A stretch of DNA of 64,000 nt. It comes from Streptomyces sp. NBC_00223. GTDB taxonomy: Bacteria; Actinomycetota; Actinomycetes; Streptomycetales; Streptomycetaceae. The stretch is taken from the NCBI RefSeq assembly GCF_036199905.1, contig NZ_CP108109.1, positions 1,178,001 to 1,242,000 on the forward strand, given 5' to 3'. Below are positions 52,083 through 61,253 of the stretch, in pieces. How positions within the stretch are numbered: position 1 is the stretch's first letter; each line of letters begins with the position of its first letter. A program made the translations under genes and the position numbers. The notes beneath the pieces are model-generated. The model was not told the origin of the DNA. It ran no database searches and was given only the letters and a program-made list of their open reading frames with translations.

Positions 52083-53321
52083 TCAGCTCAGCGCCGCTGT
52101 CCGTTCCGCCAGACGCGCGGCGCCGCGCGCGGTCAGGGAGCCGTACAGGCGCAGCCGGGAGATGCCCCCGTCCGGGAAGATGTCGAGCCGGACATGCGTG
52201 GCCGGGATCTGGTTGACCAGGAAGCGGTGGACGGTGTCCGGCTGGAGGCGGACCCGGGGCACGAGCTGGACCCACTCGCCTTCGGTGCCGTCGGCGCCGC
52301 CCTCCCCGTCACGTATGGACAGGGACACCCAGCCCGCCGCGTTGCCCTTCAGATACGCCGTGTCGATCTCGACCGCACGGATCACACCTTGCTCGACCAG
52401 CCGATACCGGATCCAGTCGTTCCCGGTGTCACGGCGTCGGCGGGTCTCCCAGCCGTCGTCCATCTGCCGGGAACGGCCCGGGAGGACGGTGTGCTCGGGC
52501 GGCGAGTAGAAGCGGTCGGAGGCGTCCTCCACCGAACCGCCGTTCTCCAACGCGACCAGATCGAAGGTGTCCAGCTCCGCCAGCCACCCCGGATCGGGCA
52601 CCACTTCTCCGTACACCCGCAGCCTGGCCACTCCGCCGTCCGGATACTGCCTCAGCCGGACGTGGGTGAAGCGCCGCTCGGCATGGACCGCGAAGGCGTT
52701 CTCCGCGTGCCCGCCGACCTCCGTACGCGGGACCAGTACGGTCCATTCCACCTCGGGGTCGAGCAGGTCCTCGGGCGCCGCCGACATCGAGTGGGACGTC
52801 GCCTCGACCGAGACGGCCTGCGGGTGATTGCCCCGGAAGTGCGCGGTGTCGACCACCAGGCCGCCGATCACGCCCGGCGCCCCGAGCCGTATCAGCGCCC
52901 AGTCGTGGTCCGCCGGGTCGGGATGCGGGACCTCCGCCGAGGGGCCGCGTCGCCGGCGGGTCTCCCAGCCGTCCATGACCTTGCCCTTGTGTCCGAAGTG
53001 CTCCGGGTCGAAGACCGCGGGCCCGGGCCGCAGCAGATTCTCCCGCTCGGCGAAGAACTCGTCGCCGGCCGCGATCACCCCCGCGCCCAGCCGCCGGTCG
53101 GCCAGGTCCGTCAGCCCCGCGAAGGGCAGCTCGCCCCTGCGGTAGTCCGCGAACGGATTCCCTCCGCCGTACGGCGACGCGGCCCCGGTGAACGCCGTCA
53201 GCGCGGTGAACGCCTCCACCGGCCCCGGCCCCGGCCCCGCCCCAGACACCGAGCCCGCCCCCGCGTCGGCCCCACGCTCCTGCCCCTGCCCCGTCATGTC
53301 CTCATCCCCTGTCCTCGTCAT
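52083..53321 (-). CDS. alc: Allantoicase
   Basis: The protein is about 412 residues. After a low-complexity Gly/Pro/Ala start it contains the two tandem allantoicase beta-sandwich repeats, each with MDGWETRRRR-type motifs (VMDGWETRRRRGP and MDDGWETRRRRDTGNDWIRYRL) and later THVRLRQYPDGG / THVRLDIFPDGGISRLRLYG. It hydrolyses allantoate to ureidoglycolate and urea in purine catabolism. Starts at 53342, 53321 and 53297 are all possible; 53321 is chosen as a compromise. A LysR regulator is encoded just upstream. A TATATT promoter-like element lies in the 60-base spacer. Confidence 0.92.
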   Translation of the reverse strand: MTRTGDEDMTGQGQERGADAGAGSVSGAGPGPGPVEAFTALTAFTGAASPYGGGNPFADYRRGELPFAGLTDLADRRLGAGVIAAGDEFFAERENLLRPGPAVFDPEHFGHKGKVMDGWETRRRRGPSAEVPHPDPADHDWALIRLGAPGVIGGLVVDTAHFRGNHPQAVSVEATSHSMSAAPEDLLDPEVEWTVLVPRTEVGGHAENAFAVHAERRFTHVRLRQYPDGGVARLRVYGEVVPDPGWLAELDTFDLVALENGGSVEDASDRFYSPPEHTVLPGRSRQMDDGWETRRRRDTGNDWIRYRLVEQGVIRAVEIDTAYLKGNAAGWVSLSIRDGEGGADGTEGEWVQLVPRVRLQPDTVHRFLVNQIPATHVRLDIFPDGGISRLRLYGSLTARGAARLAERTAALS

Positions 53322-53380
53322 GGCTCCACTCTCAGCCCCCACGACCCTTCACGTCCATCGAAACTTTCTGAATATACCGT

Positions 53381-54304
53381 TCAGTCAAACTGCACATTTG
53401 GATCCAGCTCCGCCGCCTGCCGCAGCGCCCCCATCGTCCGCCGCAGCAGGGGCGCGTCCTCCGCGCCGCCCCGCACGGCCCCCACGATCCGCCGCCGCGG
53501 CCGGTCCGCGTCGAGCGGCCGTACGGCCACCGCCTGCCGCAGTCCGCCCGCGGTGGCCATCCGGGGCACCAGCGCGATCCCCATACCGGCCGCGACCAGC
53601 GAGAAGATGCCCTGCCAGTCGGCGGCCGCGTGCGCCTGCTCGGGCACGAATCCGGCGTCCGCGCAGGCCGCGAGCGTGATGTCGCGCCAGGGCCCCCGGC
53701 TGCCGAAGATCCACGGCTCGGCGGCGAACCGGGCCAGCCGCAGCCCGGGCACGGCGGCCAGCGGGTGGCCGATGGGCAGCGCGATGTCCAGCGGGTCGGT
53801 GAGCAGCGGGAACAGCACGAAGCGCGGATCGCGCGCGGTGGGGGCGTCCACGGCCAGTGACACCGCGATGTCCACGTCGCCCGCGGCGAGTTCCTCGTAC
53901 ACCTCCGCGGCCTCGGCCTCGCGGACGGACAGCGTGATCCCGGGCGCGGAGCGGCGCAGCAGGCCGGCGGCGGGCACGACCAGGCGGCTGACGGCGGTCG
54001 CGATGGTGCCGACGCGGACGAGCCCGGCGTCGCCCCGGGCGTAGCCGTCGAGTTCGGCGCCGGCCCGTTCCAACTGGGCGAAGACGACCTCGGCGTGCCG
54101 CAGCAGTACGTGCGCCGCGCCGGTCAGCCGTACGCCGCGCCCGCGCGCCTCGATCACGGGCGCGCCTATCTGCTTGCCCAGGGCGGCGAGTTGCTGCGAG
54201 ACCGCCGAAGGGGTCATCCGGAGGGCGGCCGCGGCGGCCGTGACCGTACCCGTGTCGTGCAGCGCGCGGAGCACCTGGAGCTTCCGCAGATCCCACTCTT
54301 TCAT
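53381..54304 (-). CDS. LysR-family transcriptional regulator
   Basis: The 307-residue protein has a winged HTH at about 1-65 (LRKLQVLRALHDTGTVTAAAAALRMTPSAVSQQLAALGKQIG) and a periplasmic-binding-protein-like sensor domain with RVGTIATAVSRLVVPAAGLLRR. It sits directly upstream of, and in the same direction as, the allantoicase gene, so control of purine degradation is plausible. LysR genes are more often divergent from their targets, so this is not certain. Confidence 0.88.
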   Translation of the reverse strand: MKEWDLRKLQVLRALHDTGTVTAAAAALRMTPSAVSQQLAALGKQIGAPVIEARGRGVRLTGAAHVLLRHAEVVFAQLERAGAELDGYARGDAGLVRVGTIATAVSRLVVPAAGLLRRSAPGITLSVREAEAAEVYEELAAGDVDIAVSLAVDAPTARDPRFVLFPLLTDPLDIALPIGHPLAAVPGLRLARFAAEPWIFGSRGPWRDITLAACADAGFVPEQAHAAADWQGIFSLVAAGMGIALVPRMATAGGLRQAVAVRPLDADRPRRRIVGAVRGGAEDAPLLRRTMGALRQAAELDPNVQFD

Positions 54305-54364
54305 GCAGTCAGCCTAAACAGTCCCACGGGCGTTGTCCGTACGCCGGGCAGACGCGCGCCGCAC

Positions 54365-55312
54365 TCAGGAGACCGCCACGCCCTCCCGGTACTCCCGGGG
54401 GCTGACCCCGCGCACCCGTTTGAACGCCGCGCTCAGCGCGAACGGGCTCCCGTAGCCGACCTTCCGGGCCACGGAGGCGACCGTGGCGTCGGGCTCGCGC
54501 AGGAGGTCGGCGGCGAGGGCCAGCCGCCAGCCGGTGAGGTACGCCATCGGCGACTCGCCGACCAGTTCGGTGAAGCGCCGGCCGAGCCCGGCGCGGGAGA
54601 CACCGGTCCGCGCGGCCAGTTCGGCGACCGTCCACGGATGCGCGGGCCGGTCGTGCAGCAGTCGCAGCGCGGGGCCGACGACGGGATCACTCTGGGCGGC
54701 GAACCACGACGGCACGCCGGAATCCGGTGCCGCGCCCGCGAACCAGGCCCGCAGCACCGCGATCAGCACCAGGTCGAGCAGCCGGTCGAGGACGACGTCC
54801 TGGCCCGGCTCGTCCCGGACGATCTCCTCCCGCAGCAGCTCGGGCAGCGGGCTGCACCAGGCGTCACCGGTCAGGACGAGCACCTGCGGCAACGCGGCCA
54901 GCAGGCGCCGGCTGATCTCCCCCTCCATCTGGTACGTCCCGCTGATCAGCACGGCCGAGCCGTCCGGGTCGTCGCCCCAGGTGCGCACGCCGAGGTCCAT
55001 CTCGTCGCACAGTTCGTCGCCTTGGAGGCTGGTGGTGACCTGTCCGGGGCGGATGACGATCCGAGGCGCGGTCGCCGGGTCGTCCGCGACCGTGTACGGC
55101 TCGGGGCCGCGGACCACCGCGATGTCGCCGGGCCGCAGGCGTACCGGCCGGCAGGTGTCCGGCAGCACCCAGGCGTCGCCGCGCGCCGGGTAGAGCAGGG
55201 TCAGCGGCGCGCGGTCCTCGACGCGCAGCGACCAGGGCGGGGTGAGGACCGAGCGCAGCAGGAAGGCGCCGCGGGCCCGGGGGCCGTCGAGCAGGGTGGC
55301 CAGTGCGTCCAT
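54365..55312 (-). CDS. AraC-family regulator with cupin-type sensor
   Basis: The 315-residue protein has an N-terminal AraC_binding_2 cupin domain (about 25-140, LRPGDIAVVRGPEPYTVADD) and a C-terminal double HTH (about 220-315: WTVAELAARTGVSRAGLGRRFTELVGESPMAYLTGWRLALAADLLREPD, then VASVARKVGYGSPFALSAAFKRVRGVSPREYR). ATG 55312 is the first start giving the canonical domain. It is divergent from the DUF1772 gene, 226 bases away, which it probably controls. Confidence 0.9.
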   Translation of the reverse strand: MDALATLLDGPRARGAFLLRSVLTPPWSLRVEDRAPLTLLYPARGDAWVLPDTCRPVRLRPGDIAVVRGPEPYTVADDPATAPRIVIRPGQVTTSLQGDELCDEMDLGVRTWGDDPDGSAVLISGTYQMEGEISRRLLAALPQVLVLTGDAWCSPLPELLREEIVRDEPGQDVVLDRLLDLVLIAVLRAWFAGAAPDSGVPSWFAAQSDPVVGPALRLLHDRPAHPWTVAELAARTGVSRAGLGRRFTELVGESPMAYLTGWRLALAADLLREPDATVASVARKVGYGSPFALSAAFKRVRGVSPREYREGVAVS

Positions 55313-55538
55313 GACGTCCAGCCTAGGCGGAGACGTCCGCGTATGGGCGTGAGCTTTTCGACCATGGTGAGCGCCCGGACCGCGCGGCTGTACTGGGGCC
55401 ATGACACCGCACCCGACCTCGGAACAGCGTCCCGGCACCTACCGGTGGGACGCGCGGCCACAGCCGTATCAGCACGGGCAGCAGCAGCCGCCGCGCCCGG
55501 CCTTCACTCCAACGCCCGCCCCCAGAAAGGGAGTTGCC

Positions 55539-56036
55539 ATGAACGGCGACATCCGCGGCCTTGTGCTGCTCGCCGCCACGCTCACCACCGGTCTGATGGC
55601 GGGCCTGTACTTCGCGTTCTCCTGCGCGGTGATGCCGGGGCTCGGCCGGGCGGACGACCGTACGTTCGTCGAGACGATGCAGCGGGTCAACGTGGCGATT
55701 CTCAACGGCTGGTTCACCCTCGCGTTCGGCGGCGCGGTCGTACTCGGCGGGGTCGCGGCGGCGTTGCACTGGCGTGGCGAAGGACGGCCCGCGCTGCCGT
55801 GGATCGTCGCCGGAATCGTGCTCTACGTACTGTCGTTGGTCATCACAATGGGCCTCAATGTGCCGCTCAACGACCGGCTCGCCGCCGCGGGCGCTCCCGG
55901 CAAGATCCGTGATCTCGCCGCGGTACGGGCGCACTTCGAGTCGAGCTGGGTGCACTGGAACATCGCGCGCACGGTGGTGTGCACGGCCTCGCTGGGGTGC
56001 CTGGCGTGGGCGATGCGGGTCGCGGGGCGTGCGTGA
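55539..56036 (+). CDS. DUF1772 membrane protein (anthrone-oxygenase-like)
   Basis: The 165-residue protein has four transmembrane segments and the DUF1772 pattern: LYFAFSCAVMPGLGRADDRTFVETMQRVNVAILNGWF at the start, central MGLNVPLNDRLAAAG, and WVHWNIARTVVCTASLG at the end. The family includes anthrone oxygenases and many bacterial proteins of unknown function. ATG 55539 follows AAAGGGAG. It is paired head-to-head with an AraC regulator. Confidence 0.85.
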   Translation: MNGDIRGLVLLAATLTTGLMAGLYFAFSCAVMPGLGRADDRTFVETMQRVNVAILNGWFTLAFGGAVVLGGVAAALHWRGEGRPALPWIVAGIVLYVLSLVITMGLNVPLNDRLAAAGAPGKIRDLAAVRAHFESSWVHWNIARTVVCTASLGCLAWAMRVAGRA

Positions 56037-56101
56037 CACCCGCCGGCGCACGGCGGTTGGGCGATCCGCCGGGCCACTGGCGTACGGCGCTCGCGCCGGC
56101 G

Positions 56102-56677
56102 TCAGTGGTGTTCGGAGAGCAGGACCGCGACGGTGTCCGGTTCCAGCGCGCGGAAGACATGGGGCAGGTCGCCGGGATAGGCCACGTAGTCGCCCGGGCG
56201 CAGCTCGACGGGGTCCTCGGTGAGGCCGACCAGGGCGCGGCCGGTGCTGAGGACGACATGTTCGATGACGCCGGTCATGTGCGGCTCCGACTCGCGGTCG
56301 GAGCCGGGCCGGGCGGTGACGACGTAGATGTCCCGGCGCGCGTGCGGCGGGCAGGAGGCGAGCAGGGTGGCCGCGTAGTCCGACCGCTCGGCGGTGAAGG
56401 TCATGCCCTCGCCCGCGCGGATGACCTGCACCCGGGGCCGGGGCGGGTCGACGAGCCTGGCGAAGGGGACGTCGAGGGTGATGCTCAGCGCCCACAGGGT
56501 CTCCACGCTGGGGTTGCCGCTGCCGGATTCGAGCTGGGACAGGGTCGACTTGGCGATGCCCGCGCGGCGGGCGACCTCGGCGAGGGACAGGCCGAGGCGG
56601 CGGCGTTCGCGCTGGAGGGACGCGGCGATGGCGGCGAGCGGGGCGCCGTTGGGGGTGGTGCTGTCGTCGGGGGCCAT
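56102..56677 (-). CDS. XRE-cupin regulator of the azlCD operon
   Basis: The 191-residue protein has an HTH at about 13-65 (SLQRERRRLGLSLAEVARRAGIAKSTLSQLESGSGNPS) and a C-terminal small cupin (GVIEHVVLSTGRALVGLTEDPVELRPGDYVAYPGDLPHVFRAL) for an effector, perhaps an amino acid. ATG 56677 follows GGAG. It is divergent from azlC, and two identical-geometry operators lie between them. Confidence 0.88.
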   Translation of the reverse strand: MAPDDSTTPNGAPLAAIAASLQRERRRLGLSLAEVARRAGIAKSTLSQLESGSGNPSVETLWALSITLDVPFARLVDPPRPRVQVIRAGEGMTFTAERSDYAATLLASCPPHARRDIYVVTARPGSDRESEPHMTGVIEHVVLSTGRALVGLTEDPVELRPGDYVAYPGDLPHVFRALEPDTVAVLLSEHH

Positions 56678-56762
56678 GCCGTGCTCCGGGGGTCGGTTCG
56701 CGTACGGGGGGCGTCTACGGGGCGGGGCGCTCACAGGGAGCGTTCGCCAGAGAAGTTGTTCC

Positions 56763-56827
56763 GTTCGGTTTGACGAACGCCAGTCCTTGTGTTCATTCTA
56801 GACGGTGATGCGTTCGATATGGCGAAC
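56763..56827. promoter_or_regulatory. Two GTTCG-N6-CGAAC operators around the azlC promoter
   Basis: Operator 1 is GTTCG (56763-56767) with CGAAC (56774-56778); operator 2 is GTTCG (56812-56816) with CGAAC (56823-56827). Both have a six-base spacer, and the centres are 49 bases apart. TTGACG (56770-56775) overlaps operator 1, and CATTCT (56794-56799) can serve as -10, placing transcription start near 56805 at the azlC GTG. A lone GTTCG half-site is at 56742. Confidence 0.7.
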
Positions 56828-57536
56828 CCCGGAGAAGGGCCTGGCGAGAGACATCGCCCTGGTCTGCGTCGCCGATGCCCTCGTGGGGGCGTCGTTCGGC
56901 GCGATCGCGGTCGGTCTCGGGCTGCCGCTGTGGCTGCCGATGCTGCTGTCGGTGGTGGTCTTCGCGGGAGCGGCGCAGTTCCTCTTCATCGGCATCGTGG
57001 GCGCCGGCGGCAACCCGGTGGCCGCCGTGGTCGCGGGGCTGCTGGTGAACGCGCGGCACGTACCGTTCGGCTTCGCGGTCGGCGACGCCCTCGGTACGGG
57101 GTGGCTGCGGCGGATCGTCGGCAGTCACCTGATGGTGGACGAGACGGTCGCGTTCACCCTCGCGCAGGACGAGCTCCGGCTGCGGCGCGTGGCGTACTGG
57201 GCCTGCGGGACGGCGCTGTTCGCGTCCTGGAACCTCGGGGTGGTGGCGGGCACGTTCGGCGGCCGGGCGGTGGGCGACACGGACGTCTTCGGGCTCGACG
57301 CGGCCTTCCCCGCGGTGCTGCTCGCGCTGCTGCTGCCGTCGCTGAACGACGCGGCGACGCGGCGGGCGGCGGCCGCGGGCGTGGTGATCGCGCTGGTCGC
57401 GGCGCCGTATCTGCCGGCCGGGCTGCCGGTGCTGCTCGCGCTCGGCGGGGTGGCGGCGGGAGCGCCGTGGCAGCACTCCCGGAACGAGGCGTCGCGGGAT
57501 GGCGCCGGCGCGGCGCGGGACGGGGTGGCGCCGTGA
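56805..57536 (+). CDS. azlC: AzlC family branched-chain amino acid exporter subunit
   Basis: The 243-residue protein has seven or eight transmembrane segments and the AzlC pattern: GASFGAIAVGLGLPLWLPMLLSVVVFAGAAQFLFIGIVGAGG, then LLVNARHVPFGFAVG. It forms the large subunit of an AzlCD exporter for branched-chain amino acids. GTG 56805 or ATG 56808 lies at the predicted transcription start, so translation is probably leaderless. Its end overlaps azlD as GTGA. The C-terminal tail is short and charged. Confidence 0.88.
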   Translation: MMRSIWRTPEKGLARDIALVCVADALVGASFGAIAVGLGLPLWLPMLLSVVVFAGAAQFLFIGIVGAGGNPVAAVVAGLLVNARHVPFGFAVGDALGTGWLRRIVGSHLMVDETVAFTLAQDELRLRRVAYWACGTALFASWNLGVVAGTFGGRAVGDTDVFGLDAAFPAVLLALLLPSLNDAATRRAAAAGVVIALVAAPYLPAGLPVLLALGGVAAGAPWQHSRNEASRDGAGAARDGVAP

Positions 57537-57856
57537 GTACGGGTACGGGTCTGGTCTTCGCCACGGCCGTTCTCGGCGTCGGCACGTTCGCGTTCCGCTT
57601 CGCGGGGCCGGTGCTACGGGCCCGGGTGCCTCTCTCGCCGCGCCTGGAACGTCTGATGGCCGTGGCGGTCGTCGTCCTGCTGGCCGCGCTGGTCGCGACG
57701 TCCTCGCTCACGGAGTCGCACGCGTTCGCGGGCCCGGCCCGGCCGGCGGGGGTGCTCGTCGGCGGGATCTGCGCGTGGCGCCGGGCGCCGTTCTTCGTCG
57801 TGGTCCTCGCCGCGGCGGTCACGACGGCGGGGTTGCGGCTGCTGGGCGTGGCGTGA
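57533..57856 (+). CDS. azlD: AzlD family small exporter subunit
   Basis: The 107-residue membrane protein has three to four helices and the AzlD pattern: GVGTFAFRFAGPVLRARVPLSPRLERLMAVAVVVLLAALVATSSL, AGPARPAGVLVGGICAWRRAPFFVVVLAAAVTTAGLRLLG. It works with AzlC. Its GTG overlaps the azlC stop. Confidence 0.87.
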   Translation: MSTGTGLVFATAVLGVGTFAFRFAGPVLRARVPLSPRLERLMAVAVVVLLAALVATSSLTESHAFAGPARPAGVLVGGICAWRRAPFFVVVLAAAVTTAGLRLLGVA

Positions 57857-57955
57857 TCCCCGTGCTTGCCTTTCTGCCGGTCAGACGCCGTCGGGACGTT
57901 GGCCGTCCCGCCGCGGGGTGAAGCCCTACGACGTCGCCTTCGGCGCGAACGGGAC

Positions 57956-58820
57956 GTGACGGCCGCCGCCGCGACGAGCAGTCAACGGGCAGTGCCCCCG
58001 CCCCCGACCGCCGGTCGGCACCGCCGAACCACGCCGTCCCAACCGGGCGCCCCTGCGGCGGGAAACAGGTGCACGCTCCCCGCGAGCCCAGCGCAGGCGC
58101 ACAGGTCAACCGACCTCCACAGCAGGGGGGACGTGACGGGCCCAGCGGGTCCCGCGCCCCGACCGCCGGTCGGCACCGCCGAACCACGCCGTCCCGGCTT
58201 AGCACCGCCGCGGCGGGAAAGGCGGAGGCGACGCGGGAAGGCGGGGATACGGCCGCCCACGCGGTCGAGTGTTCGCCGCCTTCGGCGCGAAGGGGCGTGA
58301 CGGCCGCCGCCGCGGCAAGCGGCCAACGGACGGCGCCCCGCCCCAAACGCCGGTCGGCACCGCCGGACCACGCCGTCCCGACTGAGCACCATTGCGGCGG
58401 GAAATTGGCGAGCGCCACCACAAGCACAGCGCAGGCGCACAGGAACGTAACGGGCCCATCGGGTCCACCGCCTCGACCGCCGGTCGACACCGCCGGACCA
58501 CGCCATCTCGGCTGAGCACCATTGCGGCGGGAAATTGGCGAGCGCCACCACAAGCACAGCGCAGGCGCACAGGTCAACCGGCCCCCACGGCAAGGGGAAC
58601 GTCACGACCCCGCAGGCCCCCGCCCCAAACGCCGGTCGACACCGCCGGACCCCGCCATCCCGGCTGAGCACCGCCGCGGCGGAAAAAGGTGCACGCCCCC
58701 CGCGAGCCCAGCGCAGGCGCACAGGCCAACCGGCCCCCACGGCAAGGGGAACGTGACGGGCCCAGCAGGTCCCGCGCCCCGACCGCCGGTCCACACCGCC
58801 GGTCCACACCGCCGCGGCGC
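57956..58820. repeat. Array of six degenerate 150-177 bp tandem repeats
   Basis: Units begin with GTGACG or a variant at 57956, 58133, 58297, 58447, 58601 and 58753. Each contains a core such as CGCCGGTCGGCACCGCCG, then ACCACGCC(G/A)TC and usually GAGCACC...GCGGCGGGAAA. The second halves alternate between two types: CGCGAGCCCAGCGCAGGCGCAC, and GGCGAGCGCCACCACAAGCAC with the same ending. Open frames on both strands follow the repeat and lack ribosome-binding sites, so I see no gene in 57857-59009. Confidence 0.8.
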
Positions 58821-59009
58821 CGACCCGAGCTGCGGCTGGGCGCCAACTGGCCGCCCGGGCGACGGGCTCGTGGGGGTGGGGAGATAGGCGGGAACGGAGC
58901 TGACAGGGGGAATCCAGATCGTGTTACGTGTCATGTCTCCGTCGATTCACACGCGACCGTCACCGTCCAGACGGAGAGCCGCCCCCAGCCACCCCCCACT
59001 GGAGGACAC

Positions 59010-60113
59010 ATGACCCGTCAGTTCACCCGCCGAGCCCCCCACCCCGCGCGAACCGCGCGAACCGCGCGCCTCGGCGCCCTCGCCGCCTGCCTCACGCTCG
59101 CCTTCGCCCTCCCCCTCGCCGGAGGCGGCCCCGCCTCCGGCGCCGACACCGACGCCCTGCCGCTCACCGCCGCCACCACGTCCGGCCTGCACAACACCTA
59201 CGACCCCGCCGCGTTCGGCTACCTCGCCCAGGCGCTCGACACCGGCACCTCGATGATCGAACTCGACGTCTGGGACGACTTCCTGACCCAGGAGTGGAAG
59301 GTCAGCCACTCCAACCCGACCGGCAACGGCAACAACTGCGTCGACGCCTCCACGCCCGCGCAGCTCTACAGCGGCGGTGCCAACAAGGACCTGGAGAGCT
59401 GCCTCGACGACGTCCGGGTGTGGCTCGGCGCGCACCCGGGACACGGGCCGCTGATCATCAAGCTGGAGATGAAGGCCGGTTTCCAGGCCACCTTCGGGAT
59501 GAGTCCGGCCAAGCTCGACCAGTCGATCAGCGCGCACCTCGGCAGCCTGGTGTTCAAGCCCGCCGACCTCCTCGCCAAGCCCGGTGGCGGCACGTACGCC
59601 ACGCTGGACGACGCGGCCGTCGCGAACAACTGGCCCACCCGGCAGCAACTCGCCGGCAAGGTGCTCCTGGAGATCATCCCGGGCACGGTCGAGGAGGCCA
59701 ATCCCACCGACTCCCTGTGGACGGACAAGGAGTACGCGAGCTATCTGCGCGATCTGAACAGCAAGGGCAAGGCCGCCCAGGCGAATGTCTTCCCGTCCGT
59801 GCACAACGCCCAGTCGGGCGACCCGCGTTCACGCTACTCGGACACCTCGCTGCGCCCGTGGTTCGTGGCGTTCGACGGCGACGCGGCCACGTATCTCAAC
59901 GGCAGCATCGACACGGGCTGGTACGACTCGCACCACTATCTGCTGTTCATGACCGACGCGCAGAACGTACCGCCGGCCCTGGACGACATGAACCCGTCGG
60001 CGGCCGACGCCCAGGCCCGCGTCGCCCAACTGGCCAAGGCCCACGCGACCGTGGCGTCCAACGACTGGAAGGGGCTGCCCACCGTCCAGTCGCTGGTCCT
60101 GCCGCGCGGCTGA
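59010..60113 (+). CDS. Secreted PI-specific phospholipase C-like protein
   Basis: The 367-residue protein has a twin-basic, Ala-rich Sec/Tat-like signal peptide (cleavage near 45, GGGPASGA). A TIM-barrel PI-PLC domain follows, with catalytic His61 in GLHNTYD and His100 in WKVSHSN, and acidic residues Glu84 and Asp86 in IELDVWDD that could bind calcium. LIIKLEMKAGF and LLEIIPGTVEEAN follow as barrel strands. It probably cleaves phosphatidylinositol-like or glycerophosphodiester substrates outside the cell. ATG 59010 follows GGAGG at five bases. A long stem-loop terminates it. Confidence 0.87.
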   Translation: MTRQFTRRAPHPARTARTARLGALAACLTLAFALPLAGGGPASGADTDALPLTAATTSGLHNTYDPAAFGYLAQALDTGTSMIELDVWDDFLTQEWKVSHSNPTGNGNNCVDASTPAQLYSGGANKDLESCLDDVRVWLGAHPGHGPLIIKLEMKAGFQATFGMSPAKLDQSISAHLGSLVFKPADLLAKPGGGTYATLDDAAVANNWPTRQQLAGKVLLEIIPGTVEEANPTDSLWTDKEYASYLRDLNSKGKAAQANVFPSVHNAQSGDPRSRYSDTSLRPWFVAFDGDAATYLNGSIDTGWYDSHHYLLFMTDAQNVPPALDDMNPSAADAQARVAQLAKAHATVASNDWKGLPTVQSLVLPRG

Positions 60114-60148
60114 GCCCTACGGGCCGGGTGTCCGCCGACGTACGGGCC

Positions 60149-60190
60149 GGGTGTCCGCCGCCGGACGTACGGTGCCGGCGGCGGACACCC
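60149..60190. terminator. Bidirectional terminator between PI-PLC and L,D-transpeptidase genes
   Basis: A perfect 16-bp stem (GGGTGTCCGCCGCCGG, 60149-60164, with CCGGCGGCGGACACCC, 60175-60190) closes a ten-base loop. An upstream direct copy of CGGGCCGGGTGTCCGCCG (60119-60136) could form a competing stem. Confidence 0.75.
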
Positions 60191-60216
60191 GCACCGAGGG
60201 GACGACCAGGCCGGGG

Positions 60217-61092
60217 TTACGCGGCGAGCGAGGCGCTGTCGCCCATCACGATGACGGGGTGGGCGGCGGGCAGCAGCGTGTGCAGCAGGTCGACCATGTG
60301 GGCCGCGGAGACGCTGACGCAGCCGTGGGTGGGACCGCCGTGGTCGACATGGACCCAGATGCCGCCGCCGCGGCTCGGGCCGAGCGGCTGGGTGCCGTCG
60401 AGGGGTGAGGTCCCGGCGACGCGGTTGTAGTTGATGGCGATCACGTAGTCGAAGGCGTCGTCCAGCGGTTCGCCCTCGAAGCCGACGCCGCCCGCCTGGA
60501 ACTTCGACGAGTGGTGGTACGGCAGCTTGGTGCCCGGGTTGGCGTCGAACCCGCCCGCGTCACTGAGCGCGAACACGCCGATGGGGCTGTGCAGATCGCC
60601 CGCGTGGTGGGTACGGGTCCAACCGTGCAGCGCGTTGTGCGCGGGCCAGGCGGCGCCCGCGTGCCAGTGGCCGTCCGAGGTGCGCGACCACAGGGTGACC
60701 AGGGACTCCGAGGAGTTCTTGGCCTTTCCGGAGGCGACCAGCACCTGACGGCTCGCGGCGGGGATCTCGGCCCGGGTCTTCGGGCCGAGACCGGGGATGG
60801 AGCTGGGCAGGTTCTCGTGCGCGGGCGTGGGGTCCGCGTCCGGAGCCGCCGCGGCCTTGGGCGCCAGGCCCGTAAGCGCGGATGCGGAGCGCGCCTTGCT
60901 GTCGGCGACGGTCTGTCCGCCGGTCCGGCCGACGATCACATATCCCGCACCGAGCAGGGCGAGCGTGACGGCGACGACTGCCGCCACGATCACCTTCCGA
61001 CGGGCGGCACAACGAGGCCGCCGGTGCCGACGCGGGCCACGGCTTTCCATGCTGGGACGCTCGCTGAGCGTGCGAGGAGGAGCGGCAGTCAT
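60217..61092 (-). CDS. L,D-transpeptidase (YkuD-type)
   Basis: The 291-residue protein has a basic cytosolic N-terminus, one transmembrane/signal-anchor helix (about 34-56, KVIVAAVVAVTLALLGAGYVIVG), a Pro/Ala/Thr linker and an extracytoplasmic catalytic domain ending in HVDHGGPTHGCVSVS, the HGxxxxHGC motif, with nucleophile Cys at about 258. It should cross-link or modify peptidoglycan stem peptides. ATG 61092 follows GAGGATCGAGG. It may belong to the atypical YkuD group with phage-like substrates, because conserved Arg after the Cys is replaced by Val-Ser. Confidence 0.85.
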   Translation of the reverse strand: MTAAPPRTLSERPSMESRGPRRHRRPRCAARRKVIVAAVVAVTLALLGAGYVIVGRTGGQTVADSKARSASALTGLAPKAAAAPDADPTPAHENLPSSIPGLGPKTRAEIPAASRQVLVASGKAKNSSESLVTLWSRTSDGHWHAGAAWPAHNALHGWTRTHHAGDLHSPIGVFALSDAGGFDANPGTKLPYHHSSKFQAGGVGFEGEPLDDAFDYVIAINYNRVAGTSPLDGTQPLGPSRGGGIWVHVDHGGPTHGCVSVSAAHMVDLLHTLLPAAHPVIVMGDSASLAA

Positions 61093-61253
61093 TGCCTCGA
61101 TCCTCGCAAACCCGAGTGCGAGGTCCTTCACCCAGCCCCCACTACCGCCCGTTTTATCCCACACATCACCTTCGTGGCGGAGTCCGGGTCACCACACCGC
61201 GCGGTGGACGGCGAGCAGCAGCGGCCATACGTGGTGGTCGCGGGTCGGCGCCC

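Noticed and set aside
58522..58887. Overlapping ORFs within the tandem array (both strands)
   Set aside because: They follow the repeat units, have no ribosome-binding sites and resemble no protein. They are treated as non-coding.
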